A DNA stretch of 64,000 nt from Sacculina carcini. Lineage: Eukaryota > Arthropoda > Thecostraca > Sacculinidae. Below the pieces are notes generated by a model, which made no database searches, was not told the DNA's origin, and was given only the letters and a program-made list of their open reading frames with translations. Where the stretch lies: contig OU696578.1 of assembly GCA_916048095.2 (NCBI GenBank), positions 5,073,826 through 5,137,825 on the forward strand. Direction: 5' to 3'. Position numbers and translations under genes: made by a program. Positions 30,391-40,462 of the stretch are shown in pieces; the stretch's first letter is position 1, and each line of letters opens with the position of its first letter.

Positions 30391-33300
30391 TCACAAATTC
30401 GCCTGCACTTGCATCACTTCATCGTTATTCTCCTCGACGACGTGCGAGTGAAGTGGCGGAGGCCAGAGGGACGTGACACGCGCGTGCAGCTCTTCAGGCA
30501 GCCACTGACAGTAGGCATCGAGAAGAAAGCGCGGATTACTTCGCCAAACTGCCGCCAGAGCGGCGCCACAGTCGCACTCGGCCAGCATCAGCGGACGAAG
30601 TAGCGCGTCGGTTCGCGGCTGCAGGTGCGCCCACGAGCGAATCATCACCTCGGCGGGCGCCAGCAATTGTGACCGAAACTCGGCCAGCTGCACGACCACC
30701 TCGCCCAACAACACATGCATGGCGAAGCGGCGATACCGTTCGACGCCGACCGGAAAGTCCACCTGCACGGTGCCCAGCGACCACGAGTGCACGCCGAACG
30801 TAGCCGTCATGTAACAGCGCACTCGATCCAGCTGCCGGTCATAGTAGGGCGGCGGCCGCGTCAAAACACCGCCGAACCGACACTGATCAACACACAAATC
30901 GGCCAACCACTGCGGCTCAATCGCTGTCAGTCCGCGCATCACCAGTCCCGCTCGCTGTTGCTGTGCCTGCTCGCCACCGACCGTCGTGCAGCCGTCGCCG
31001 GGAGAACTCTCAAACACCTCGTGATAGACGAGCAGCGGCGGCGGCCGTGCCGAGAATAGCGCCGACGCTCGATGCGGCCGCACCGGCTCGTCGGTGTGCG
31101 TGCAGCGGTAGGCGCGCCTCCAGCGACGTCGCTGCTCTGCATCGTCGACGCCGGCCAGCTCGGTCGGCTCAACACGTCGCGCCACGTGATCGGGCAAGGC
31201 GGCCAGCAGCAACTGTCGCAGCAGCAGACACTGCAGTGCTGACGGCGGCGACAGGTGCGGGTCGACTCGCAGTCCTGCTGTCGGCAGAGCCAGGTTGATT
31301 TGAGCGGTGAGCTGTGCGCGTAGCCGCCGCACCTCGCGCACACCCTGAACACGCAGTCCGTGACGACGACAAAAATCGGTTTCTGAGACGCCTGCGACGC
31401 CAGTGGTAGAGGCAGCGGCGAATTCAGCCGCGCCCACGGCACGCAATAACACCATCGCGTCGCCCAAAAGGGCCGCCTGTCCCCCGGCTTTTGTGTGGGC
31501 ACCACCGCCACCGCCGTCGCTCAACCAACTCGACCGCACCGCCGCACTGCACTGCGCACCGCTGTCGTTGCCTCCGAGGGCAGCCGCATCATCATCATTG
31601 TCATCGGACGTCGACGCGACCAACAGCTGTGGCACGGACAGCGCCGCCACCAGACACACGGCGTACGGCAATAGGCCTTGCTGATTGGACAGCGCCAGCA
31701 GCTTGGCGTAGCGCGGTGCCACTGGAAAATAGGCCATGGCCCGCCCCAGCGCAGTCACGCACGTCAATTGCCGTTCGTCGTCCGACGCCTTCGATGACCG
31801 GCGTTGTGACTTGGTGACGCTGCTGGCCGCTCGCCGAGACAGCGCACCCAGCAGCACCAGCCGATCTTCGGCCGCCGTCAACTGCTCGGCGGACGGCGGC
31901 GTCGGGAACGGAAAGCGCGCCACACGATCAATGCCCATCGCCTTCATCTGCAGCAGCACGTCGTCGAGCGGTCGCCGCTGCAGCTCGGCCGGCGCAAACT
32001 CCTCCAGTTCGTGCTGATAGACGGCTGGCGAGAAGAGCCGATAGCAGTGGCCGGCCGCCTGTCGTCCGGCACGTCCGGCACGCTGGTCGGCACCGGCGCG
32101 CGACTGCCACATCACGCGGAACGCCGACACGCCGGTGGCCGGGTCGTAGACGCGCCGCTTCACCTTGCCCGTGTCGATCACATAGCGCACGCCCGGAATT
32201 GTCAGCGATGTCTCGGCCACATTGGTGGCGACCACGCACAGACGTGCACTATCGCCGGCCACCGGCGCAAACACGTGCGACTGCTTGTCAATCGGCAACA
32301 TGGCGTACAACGGTCGTACGTCGAGAGGTCGCGGGCACCACGTGTCAGCGCCGCCGTCAACCTCATTGTGCTCATCTTCGTTGTTGTCGTCCTCGCTGCC
32401 ACTACAGCAACCCTCGAGCAAATCATCGTCCTCGGGCGCCGGTGGCGGCAGTACCGAGTAAGCGTCCAAATTGACAGACGGCAGCGAGACGATCGACGAC
32501 TCCTGCTGATGCTGTTTCTTCTTCTTTTTCTTGCCGGTGCTACCTCCTTCTCTGCCTGCTACTTCACCACCACTGCTGTCGCCATGAGACGACGAAGTGG
32601 AGCGGCGACAAGACAACACAGTCGCTGAACTCTCGGCAGCCGGAGGACTAACAAGCGTCGAATCACCGCACGCTTGTTTGTCGGCATCAACATGGGCGCC
32701 GCTTGACGCCCGATCGCTCTTGCGGGGGCCGCCGCTCGTGTTGAGCGGATATCGACGCCGCAGTTGACGCACCAAATAGTTTACTTCGTTGCGGCCGGTG
32801 ACAAAGATGAGAATGCCGCCGGCCGGCAGTGTGTCGTGGATCTTGCAAGTTTTGCGCAGCGCCTCGGCCAGGTAGTCGTGCGGCGTGCGCCGGTTCCAGT
32901 GCACTGTCACCGGATACTGGCGCGACTGCACGCGCACGACCGGCGGCGGCCGTGCCAACAGCCGTCGATTGCCAGTGAAATCGGCCACGCGCAACGTCGC
33001 CGACATGATGACCAGCTTGAGCGGCTGGCAACGCTTGGCACGCACGGCCACAATACGCGACAGCAGGCCGACGAGAATGTCGGTGAAGACGCTGCGCTCG
33101 TGCGCCTCGTCCACCACCACCACACTGTAGCGCCACAGCAGAAAGTCGCGCTCAATCTCTTTGAGCAGCACGCCGTCGGTCATGAACTTGATGCGCGTAT
33201 CGGCCGTGCAGTTGCCGTCGAAGCGGATTTGATAGCTGACTTGCCGTGACGACAGCGCCATCTCGTCGGCAACCCGCGCAGACATGCTGATGGCGGCGAC

Positions 33301-34284
33301 GCGACGCGGCTCAGTGACGGCGATCATGCGATGCCGTGCATAGCCGGCTTCGTAGAGAAACTGCGGCACCTGCGTTGTCTTGCCCGAGCCCGTCTCGCCC
33401 GCCAGAATCACCACCGGATGATGACGGATTGCCTCGACTATCGTCTGCTCTTCGGCAACAATCGGCAGCGCCAGACGCGCCTGTTGCATCTCCGCCGTCC
33501 GACACACGGCCGTGTACTGCAGATCCAACTGCTCGCCAGGGTCTATCTGTCGTTGTTGTGACTGTTGCTTCTGGTCTTGTTGCTCGACGTTCTGGTATTT
33601 CTGCGCATTATTCGTCGAACACGCCTGGTGCTCACACTTGTCACTCATCTCTTCTTGGTCGGAGATGTTGGACGAAACAAGTTGGGCGTCGCCGGATGAT
33701 TCCTCATTGGCAGACAACGAATCCATAGGCTCATCGCCGTGGCTGGCTGACAAACTCACTGCCGAATCTGAGTCATCGTCGTCCGAATCATCCTCGTCGG
33801 ATATTTGCAGACCAACAACACGTGGATTGTCATTGGACGAAGAGCCGCCGTTAGTCGGCATCGAATTCGCCGCTTGGTTAGTCCTTGTCTTGGAGCGACC
33901 ACGTTTGACCGAGTTGATCAGCCGCTTCACGCCGAGATTTTGCGCCGAGCACGTTGATTGCATATGTTGCAAGTAGGACGAGTTGAGCTGCACCTCCTGC
34001 AGAGCGGCCAACACCTCAGCTCGTCGTTGCTTCTTGGTCTCGTGCTGCACAACATACTCCAAATATTTTCGCTGCTTCTTCGACAGTATGCGAACACGTG
34101 CTGGTCTCTGGGTGACGTCCTTGGTCGTGCGCTTCTTGCTGGGCAGAAGCAGAGCGTTGGCGTCGTCGGTTTGCTGCTGCCGAAGCTGCTGCGACTCGAC
34201 GGCCACCCGATCGCCGGAATCGACAATGCGGATGTCTTTGCGACGACGACCGGCCTCGTTGAATCCCTTTCTCATGCGTCCCAT
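30391..34284 (-). CDS. DHX37: DEAH-box RNA helicase DHX37 (yeast Dhr1 orthologue), single exon
   Basis: A 1,297-codon uninterrupted frame from ATG at 34282-34284. DHX37/Dhr1 is a nucleolar ATP-dependent helicase that removes U3 snoRNA from pre-ribosomes during 18S rRNA maturation. The N-terminus matches the family: MGRMRKGFNEAGR, then NALLLPSKK and LSKKQRKYLEYVVQHETKKQ. Motifs, in approximate residues: Walker A GETGSGKTTQVPQ (295), DEAHERS (391), SAT (427), TNVAETSLTIPG, and QRAGRAGRQAAG (735). The ratchet/winged-helix and OB-fold regions follow. Acidic and Lys-rich insertions lie at about 150-240 and 520-660. It is GC-rich and lacks introns, unlike AIFM3, MRM1 and TIMELESS nearby. Confidence 0.95.
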   Translation of the reverse strand: MGRMRKGFNEAGRRRKDIRIVDSGDRVAVESQQLRQQQTDDANALLLPSKKRTTKDVTQRPARVRILSKKQRKYLEYVVQHETKKQRRAEVLAALQEVQLNSSYLQHMQSTCSAQNLGVKRLINSVKRGRSKTRTNQAANSMPTNGGSSSNDNPRVVGLQISDEDDSDDDDSDSAVSLSASHGDEPMDSLSANEESSGDAQLVSSNISDQEEMSDKCEHQACSTNNAQKYQNVEQQDQKQQSQQRQIDPGEQLDLQYTAVCRTAEMQQARLALPIVAEEQTIVEAIRHHPVVILAGETGSGKTTQVPQFLYEAGYARHRMIAVTEPRRVAAISMSARVADEMALSSRQVSYQIRFDGNCTADTRIKFMTDGVLLKEIERDFLLWRYSVVVVDEAHERSVFTDILVGLLSRIVAVRAKRCQPLKLVIMSATLRVADFTGNRRLLARPPPVVRVQSRQYPVTVHWNRRTPHDYLAEALRKTCKIHDTLPAGGILIFVTGRNEVNYLVRQLRRRYPLNTSGGPRKSDRASSGAHVDADKQACGDSTLVSPPAAESSATVLSCRRSTSSSHGDSSGGEVAGREGGSTGKKKKKKQHQQESSIVSLPSVNLDAYSVLPPPAPEDDDLLEGCCSGSEDDNNEDEHNEVDGGADTWCPRPLDVRPLYAMLPIDKQSHVFAPVAGDSARLCVVATNVAETSLTIPGVRYVIDTGKVKRRVYDPATGVSAFRVMWQSRAGADQRAGRAGRQAAGHCYRLFSPAVYQHELEEFAPAELQRRPLDDVLLQMKAMGIDRVARFPFPTPPSAEQLTAAEDRLVLLGALSRRAASSVTKSQRRSSKASDDERQLTCVTALGRAMAYFPVAPRYAKLLALSNQQGLLPYAVCLVAALSVPQLLVASTSDDNDDDAAALGGNDSGAQCSAAVRSSWLSDGGGGGAHTKAGGQAALLGDAMVLLRAVGAAEFAAASTTGVAGVSETDFCRRHGLRVQGVREVRRLRAQLTAQINLALPTAGLRVDPHLSPPSALQCLLLRQLLLAALPDHVARRVEPTELAGVDDAEQRRRWRRAYRCTHTDEPVRPHRASALFSARPPPLLVYHEVFESSPGDGCTTVGGEQAQQQRAGLVMRGLTAIEPQWLADLCVDQCRFGGVLTRPPPYYDRQLDRVRCYMTATFGVHSWSLGTVQVDFPVGVERYRRFAMHVLLGEVVVQLAEFRSQLLAPAEVMIRSWAHLQPRTDALLRPLMLAECDCGAALAAVWRSNPRFLLDAYCQWLPEELHARVTSLWPPPLHSHVVEENNDEVMQVQANL

Positions 34285-34761
34285 TTTGCAGCTGAATGCG
34301 CAGCTACAAGACGGCAGTAACGACTACCGTTGTTCGGGCTATAAGGCGCACATAAATAGATATATTTACTGAAATATTTATTCCTTGTAGTGCTTCAAGT
34401 GAACATGCCTTGTGGAAATAGCTGAATCGTTGAGTAAAGACTGAATTTTCAGAATATTTTGCTAAACATCATGTCTTACAGCGCGATCTGTATATAAAAA
34501 TTATTTATTTGACTGACACTGCGTCTTAGAATCCTGTTTATTGTGTACAGTTGAGATGAGATAAATTGTGATAACTCGAGCACGTTTTGAACGCTGCAAT
34601 TGCTAGACAAATAGTCACAAAATACCAATTGAACCGATTAGGATTTTCCACCCTAGACAAAAATAAATAAGCTCTATTTATCATGTCACAACTAAATTAG
34701 CACAACCCCTACACATTTACATAATACAACCCCTGATATATTTCCCTGCATGCGTTGAAAA
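34285..34761. other. 5' flank of DHX37
   Basis: AT-rich and without recognisable genes; presumably holds the DHX37 promoter and 5' UTR. Confidence 0.35.
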
Positions 34762-35075
34762 GGTTAAAGGCCTAACTGACAGCTGCTACACGGGAATAAG
34801 CCGAAGATTATGAACACACAGGTGTGCCCCGTGTAGCTCGCTGCAACCGCAGAACCAACACTCTCCACGCTATGGCGCCACAAAGACGGAAGACGTATTG
34901 GAGAGGGCCACCTCCCCAGAATGCATGACACAACTGGCTGATATCTGGTATCATTAAGTGATGAGTGGACAGGGGCTGTTTGATTGTAGAATTCGCCAAT
35001 GAAATTCTACGTCGATATTCGAACCACGGACCTCCCACTTGTGGAGCGGGTGTGCTACCACTACACCACGGAGTC
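34762..35075 (-). mobile_element. tRNA-Val-derived SINE, copy A
   Basis: On the minus strand the element starts at about 35075 with a tRNA-like head. Box A is TGGTGTAGTGG, the anticodon arm is CCCGC-TCCACAA-GTGGG (anticodon CAC, valine), and box B is GGTTCGAATAT. A unique body follows (GTCATGCATTCTGGGGAGG, GTGGCGCCATAGCGTGGAG, CACACCTGTGTGTTCATAA) and the 3' end is AGGCCTTTAACCT. Copy B at 37981-38299 is collinear with it throughout. RNA polymerase III transcription from boxes A and B is expected for this class. Confidence 0.82.
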
Positions 35076-35079
35076 TAAC

Positions 35080-35083
<4 letters not shown>

Positions 35084-35120
<37 letters not shown>
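35084..35120. repeat. (AT)n microsatellite
   Basis: About 37 bases of AT directly beside the head of SINE copy A. Confidence 0.9.
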
Positions 35121-35121
<1 letters not shown>

Positions 35122-36223
35122 TTATTTATTGAGAATATTGTTACTGGGTGTTATATTTTTATCGTAATGAGTGGAGCGTTGCGTGATACAATTAAATTAA
35201 ATTGTTAAATCGCTAACATACAACAGCACGACAAAGACAACAGTGACAAATACAAACACCAAATATACACGGTAAAACATTATAAAACATCAACCTATCA
35301 GCCATCTGACGCTAAATATGTGAACATAATTATAATTACACAACAGTGTGTGTAGCCACACACTACAAACAAATAAAAATAAAAATTTAATCCAGGAACA
35401 TATCACTTCGTGTTTGACTTCATCCTAAACATGTGTCAGTTAAATAGAAGGAAAAAGTGACACTGTGCCGCATATAATACGGCAGTGTCGGTTAACATAC
35501 TGCTTGTACATACTGTTTAGCTGCTACGCGCCCGTGTATGACAGGCGCTATAACAAATACACTGAACTGAACTGAACTGAACACACATTCGCTGGGATTC
35601 ACTGGTATTGTGCGCACGACTGGATAATATATTGCTGCCGTGTATCTATCTCCGATTTAATGTGGTCTACACCACCACATGCTAATTTTGTCGACTGACT
35701 CGCTACGAACCGGCACATATAATCAGTCATAAAGATGAAAATTATACTTACGACTAAAACCCTGCAAACACCACGTGCAAGCACAAACGTGTGTGCGTCA
35801 GATACCGCAGCATTTAATTATATCAATGAGTTTCAAATATATATTTATCGTATTTCTACAAACTGAGATTTTCAACGTCAATTTGATTCAATTCCGATTA
35901 TATCAGTATTTAGAGACTTTTTTTAATATTGGCTTACTTATTTCCTCTTTGATTCTGTACAAGATTGCCGCATTCGCTTTGGTATCACGTGCTTTCCTTT
36001 TGCGTTTGTTATTAATATAATTTTTGGCCGCAGGTTCCAGTCCACATTTTGTGAATACATTTTTTATCCACGTTGCATGATCATTATTACATTGCCCCTG
36101 TGAACTGTGGATTGTTTGTCGCTTTTCCCCCTTTCTAGTAGTCATTGTTTCAGCGTGATATACCGCATGGACTAATAAAGGTGGGTTGCTATTACTATTG
36201 TCATATTTAGCAAATATCACACA
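35121..36223. other. Non-coding, AT-rich intergenic DNA
   Basis: The patch at about 35585-35690 (ATTCGCTGGGATTC... CACCACATG) is a diverged relative of 9690-9790. A 112-codon minus frame (35903-36241) starts inside the terminal repeat of the next element; it has a basic C-terminus (NNKRKRKARDTKAN) but no family I recognise. I do not call it a gene. Confidence 0.35.
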
Positions 36224-37600
36224 TATAGTCATTCGGGGCAAATGACGATCGTTTTCATTAACATCTAACCAGAGCTTATACTAATGACGATAGCAAAACA
36301 TACGAAGTACCACACAGTGTGTTGGTACACTGTGCTTCTATCCCCGTATTGAAAGCTTTTGAAAATTTTGTTTTTTCAAATACAGATCGAATTTAGTGGT
36401 GCGATCGTCATTTACCCCAGTGGGGTAAATGACGATTTTCGTAGGGTAATTAACGATCGATCCGTAATTCGTTAATTTGAAGGTAATTTGGCATACTAGA
36501 TGATAGATAAAGACAGAAATTATCAACTAAATATATTCAAACGAAAAACAAAGATGAACTAGCTCACATTACAATGCTAGCTTACTTAGCCTGGCCTTAA
36601 GGCTGATACATAATATACTCAACGAAAAGAAGTGTTTTCTTCCGTTATAGCATGGTTTAAATGCCATCTCTCAGCAGGTCTTCCAGAGATAACTCACTGT
36701 ATGTATTTGCTTCAGTTATTGCGACACTGTTGATTCCGAGTCCTCATCATCCCCTTTCGACTTTCTCTTCTTCACTTTTGCCTTTTTCTTTGGTTATTCC
36801 TTGCTAGACTTCTCAGTTTGAGTAGGAGCTCCCTTCTTGCGAAGTCTTGTCTTAGACTTGTTCATCTCTGCAATCTCTTGGTGCAATTCTCATCAGTTAT
36901 TACAACTCATGGGAATGACTCTCCTCTTTTTGAGAGGGGGTCGCACCACGTCCTCTGGAGTGTAGGACAGTCTCTATGCAAGCCAAGTGAAGTTGTTTGC
37001 ATGACCGCCGCGGTATTCTAGTCGACTATGGCTCCTGGCGGGCTCCGCGAAGTACATTTCCTCGAAGTAATGCAAGACGTCGTCGCACGTGGTGCACCAC
37101 GGGGCAATTGACGATCGCTATAGGGGTAAATAGAAATCGGGGATGGGGCATATTACGATCGGTGTGGGGCAATTGACGATCGCTACACTGATCGTCAATT
37201 ACCCCAACACCGATCGTAATATGCCCCACTTTCAGAATGATGTGGTGTCTTTAATACTTGCATATAAATGCTATGGAAGAGATAGCTATAGCCAATTGCC
37301 CCAGTTTTTTGAAGCGATCGCGAATTGCCCCCAAAATTTGTCCATGTGGTGAATTATGACAAATTTTCTGAAACATTGCAAATGTTTTGTGCAACATGTT
37401 TTGAAAGGTTTTGGGAGAAATTGTGTCACACATTCATTTTTTAACGTAGAAATAGGATTCATACACTGAAATGACCGCAAACGAATGATCTAATAGTTTA
37501 TTCACTCATTTCTCGTACATAGCGATTTCAACTCTCCTAAGGTCAAAATCATTTTTTACCCCCAAAATAACCAAATCGCCATTTGCCCCAAATGACTATA
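36224..37600 (-). mobile_element. TIR-bounded element of unknown class with internal hairpin
   Basis: The ends form a 26-bp inverted repeat with two mismatches: TATAGTCATT then C/T, GGGGCAAATG, A/G, CGAT. The left arm starts at 36224 and the right arm ends at 37600. Motifs of the form GGGGCAATTGACGATCG recur inside in both directions (about 36415-36460, 37097-37230, 37296-37330). The minus strand at 36720-37095 gives broken coding sequence (CTTCDDVLHYFEEMYFAEPA, later EDVVRPPLKKRRV and a Lys-rich tail), possibly the end of a transposase or accessory protein. TA/TAT at the borders would suit a TA-targeting superfamily, but I cannot assign one. Confidence 0.6.
37144..37228. repeat. Near-perfect inverted repeat (hairpin), arms about 38 bp
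   Basis: Left arm 37144-37181 and right arm 37190-37228 are reverse complements apart from one mismatch and one extra base, around an 8-base centre. Each arm holds two copies of the GGGGCA-(7)-GATCG motif seen at the element's ends. Confidence 0.85.
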
Positions 37601-37980
37601 ATATATAAAAACGTTACTGCTGAGTATTTCTCAGTCATTTTTCTTGTACTGTAGTCGAATTGATTAATTGGTGGAAGTAAAAACTATCGATGGGCAAGTT
37701 GTTTAGTGGTTAATTTTTAACACCAACGTATGTAATAAGGAATTTTTCACCGATTTAAGCGCACTGAAAGGAGAAAGTGGAATACAAGGAAATTTGGATG
37801 TGGAAGGAACACAAGATTGAGCTAATCTACAAGATTGGTTGTGCTCAAGTGTCTATGGTTGTGTTGTGTCGTAAAACTCCAACAATGTACGATGTATTCA
37901 ATTCGAGGTTTCATTATGGCGTCTCGCGCTCCTGGGAACATGAACACCATACTCTTACAAGACGTCACCACCGTGCTCTG

Positions 37981-38299
37981 TGGACCGTGGTGTAGTGGTA
38001 GCACCCGCCTCACAAGCGGGAGGTCCTAGGTTCGTAACCTGGCGAAGCATACTTTCTTGGGTGAATTCTATAATCCATGAGCCAGCAGCAGTAAATGGTG
38101 GTACCAGATATCAGTCCTGTGTTGTGTCATGCATTCTGGGAGGTGGCCCTCCCTAATACGTCTTGCATCCTTGTGGCGCCAAAGCGTGGAGAGGGTTGGT
38201 TCTGCGGTGGCAGCGAGCTGCACGGGACACACCTGTGTGTTCATAAGCGTCGGCTTCTTGCCGTGTAGCAGCTGTCACTGAGGCCTTTAACCTTTAACC
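37981..38299 (+). mobile_element. tRNA-Val-derived SINE, copy B
   Basis: The tRNA-like head has box A TGGTGTAGTGG, the anticodon arm CCCGC-CTCACAA-GCGGG (anticodon CAC, valine) and box B GGTTCGTAACC. The body is collinear with copy A (ATGCATTCTGGGAGGTGGC, GTGGCGCCAAAGCGTGGAG, CACACCTGTGTGTTCATAA). The 3' end is CTTTAACCTTTAACC. The tRNA part fits a head rather than a real gene because the acceptor arms do not pair and the body is fused directly. Confidence 0.85.
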
Positions 38300-38835
38300 A
38301 CTGTCATTACTATATACGATGTATATTAGGCATGCATACAGACACTGCACATGTGCATACAGGTATACACATGTTGATGCTGCCCGCCAAACCTCCCCTA
38401 CTTACTAAACGTAGTCATTCATGTATCTTGGAGGCATCTCGCTCTCTCAAACTGTCTTCTGATGTTCTGTTCTGGAGCTACTTCATGACGTTTGAATGTG
38501 TCAGTCCTCAGTGTCACGTTTGACCGTACCTGCACTTGCTCTTCTCGTCGTGCTGCATAATTGAGGTACATAAATTGGTTTCACCTTGTATGTTTTACGT
38601 TACTGGTGTTTATTTATTCTGAATGTATTGCCTCTCATGGACACCTCATAGGGACGAGAACCAAGACCAGCCACACATTCCCTGAAGTCCCGCTCTTCTT
38701 TATCTGTTAATTTCATCCGGACAGTGTCGCCTACTATTAAGAGGTGGAAGTGATCTGACAGCGTTGTAACAAAGTTTTAGTTGAACCCCTTCACTGGCGT
38801 GATCTAGTTTAGCTAGTTTCTTTCTAGAGTGGCAT

Positions 38836-39072
38836 AGTACGAGGTGCGTTCAATAATTAATCCCCTGACTCACTTCCCATAGCAGTAGACAAGATAAACT
38901 TGGCACATTTTTAGTCTCTCTATATACGTATCCCCTATTATTATGCGTTTCTCTCATTATTTGAGGTAGCTTTGGACACCGTTTTTGTAGAACACTCCAG
39001 GTTGATGCTCCAACCATGTTGGAACTTTCGAAATTAAGGTTTCATTATCTGGGAAACGCTTTTGTTTAGAAA
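38836..39072 (-). mobile_element. mariner-type transposon 3' fragment
   Basis: The minus strand reads KRFPDNETLISKVPTWLEHQ, then GVFYKNGVQSYLK and a stop. This resembles the C-terminus of mariner transposases (W..Q...FY..GI..L..RW). About 120 bases downstream is a mariner-like end, GAGGTGCGTTCAATAATTAA on the plus strand next to TA. The rest is missing. Confidence 0.5.
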
Positions 39073-39074
39073 AA

Positions 39075-40462
39075 ATTTCAGCGCACGGTTCGGTTTTTGG
39101 GGGTAACGTTGGACTCACGTTTAACCTATGCTGACCATATCTCACTGTTTAGGACCACTGGTTTCAAGGCGTTGAACGTCCTGAAAACCGTCTCCCGAAT
39201 GCGTTATGGAGCAGATCGCCGGTGCTTGCTCCATTTATACCGCTCATTAGTCAGGTCGCACCTCGATTACGCGTGCGTTGTATATGCTCTGGCTTCGGAA
39301 TCAGTAATAGGCCGCCTCATTTCAATACACCACGCAGGTGTTCTCATTGCTACTATTCCCCACAACGCTCATCTCCAGTCTCCTAGTTGAGGCGGATGAA
39401 GCTCCTCTGGCGCTCCGGCGTCAAGAGCTGGGCATGCGATACTCCTGCAAAATACTGAAATACACGGAGAACCCTGCATACTCAGTCATTCACTTGAACA
39501 ATCATGCAGAGCTGCAGCGGCAACACCCCACCTGGGCGCTGTAGTGCTGCTAAAACAAGAAATTATTGGCTGAATGCGGCATAAGAGACAGCGACGTCAT
39601 ACGGGTGAAGTACATGGTGGAGTCACCCAGGTGACTGGTCACACCTCAGGATGACACCACATTAGCAGCTCTGCCCAAAAGTCGTACACTTCCAAGCGTG
39701 CTTTTAACGGAGGCACTTGGTCGTATTCACAGTTACGACGTGAATACTGCCGTGTACATGGATGGCTCGAAACTGTCAAGTGGTGTTGGAAGTGCGTTTG
39801 TAAATGGAGGTACATGCCGCTCACGTCCGCTGCCACGGAGCGCCTCCATTTACACGTCTGAATTATACGCGATCATACTTGTTCTGCTTTTCATTCGCTC
39901 ATCTCAATAATGTTTGTTATTCGCTCTGACTCTTTAAGTGCAATATCATCCATCTCAAGCTTTAATAGTCATCGATTTATACAACGCTTTCACATAATGC
40001 ATAACGGGCTTCATGTCCACCACCAACTACTGCTTGGACAACCACAGCCTGTGTGCAGTGCATGTAACACATCTCTCTCCGTGCTACACGTCTTGATGGA
40101 GTGTTCTAATCATGAATTGAGCCGTCGCAGATTGTTTGGTCGAAATTATTCTATGGACGAAATTATTGAACAGAACGCCGCTGTCGTTTTTGACGGTCGG
40201 CTGTTTTCTCTCATTGAATTATTTCGATTTAGCGTTATTTTTACATCAAATCAATCATTATGCATGACTTAAATGTTTACAATCAATGCTAATCAATTTA
40301 TTTTGAATTAATTTATTTACCATTTGTTTACATTGACTCAATCATGACATGTATTTTGTGTATTTTTATTTTGATTTTTCATCCTGTTTCATAGTGTTTC
40401 AATGACCGGGGGTGTCATATGGTCTAACATGCCGGTGCGCCCCTTAATTATCATCATCATCA
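39075..40462 (+). mobile_element. Non-LTR retrotransposon 3' part: RT thumb, RNase H and C-terminal region, decayed
   Basis: Frames read FLGVTLDSRLTYADHI, LHLYRSLVRSHLDYACVVYA (RT thumb), then AVYMDGSKLSSGVGSAF, YTSELYAIILVLLF and RSDSLSAISSI, which are RNase H blocks with D, E and D. Next comes PVCSACNTSLSVLHVLMECS, the Cys/His region at the end of I/R1-type LINEs. Stops at 39542 and 39909 and frame changes make it inactive. TCATCATCATCA at 40451-40462 is a short-repeat tail typical of LINE 3' ends. Confidence 0.7.

Noticed and set aside
32011-32628. 205-codon plus-strand frame opposite DHX37
   Set aside because: It is the antisense shadow of a GC-rich conserved coding region.
35010-35075. 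tRNA-Val gene on the minus strand
   Set aside because: The acceptor and T arms do not pair properly, and the same head plus a long shared body occurs at 37981-38299, so it is a SINE head.
35903-36241. 112-codon minus-strand frame with a basic tail as a host gene
   Set aside because: Its start lies inside the terminal repeat of the adjacent element, and no family similarity was recognised.
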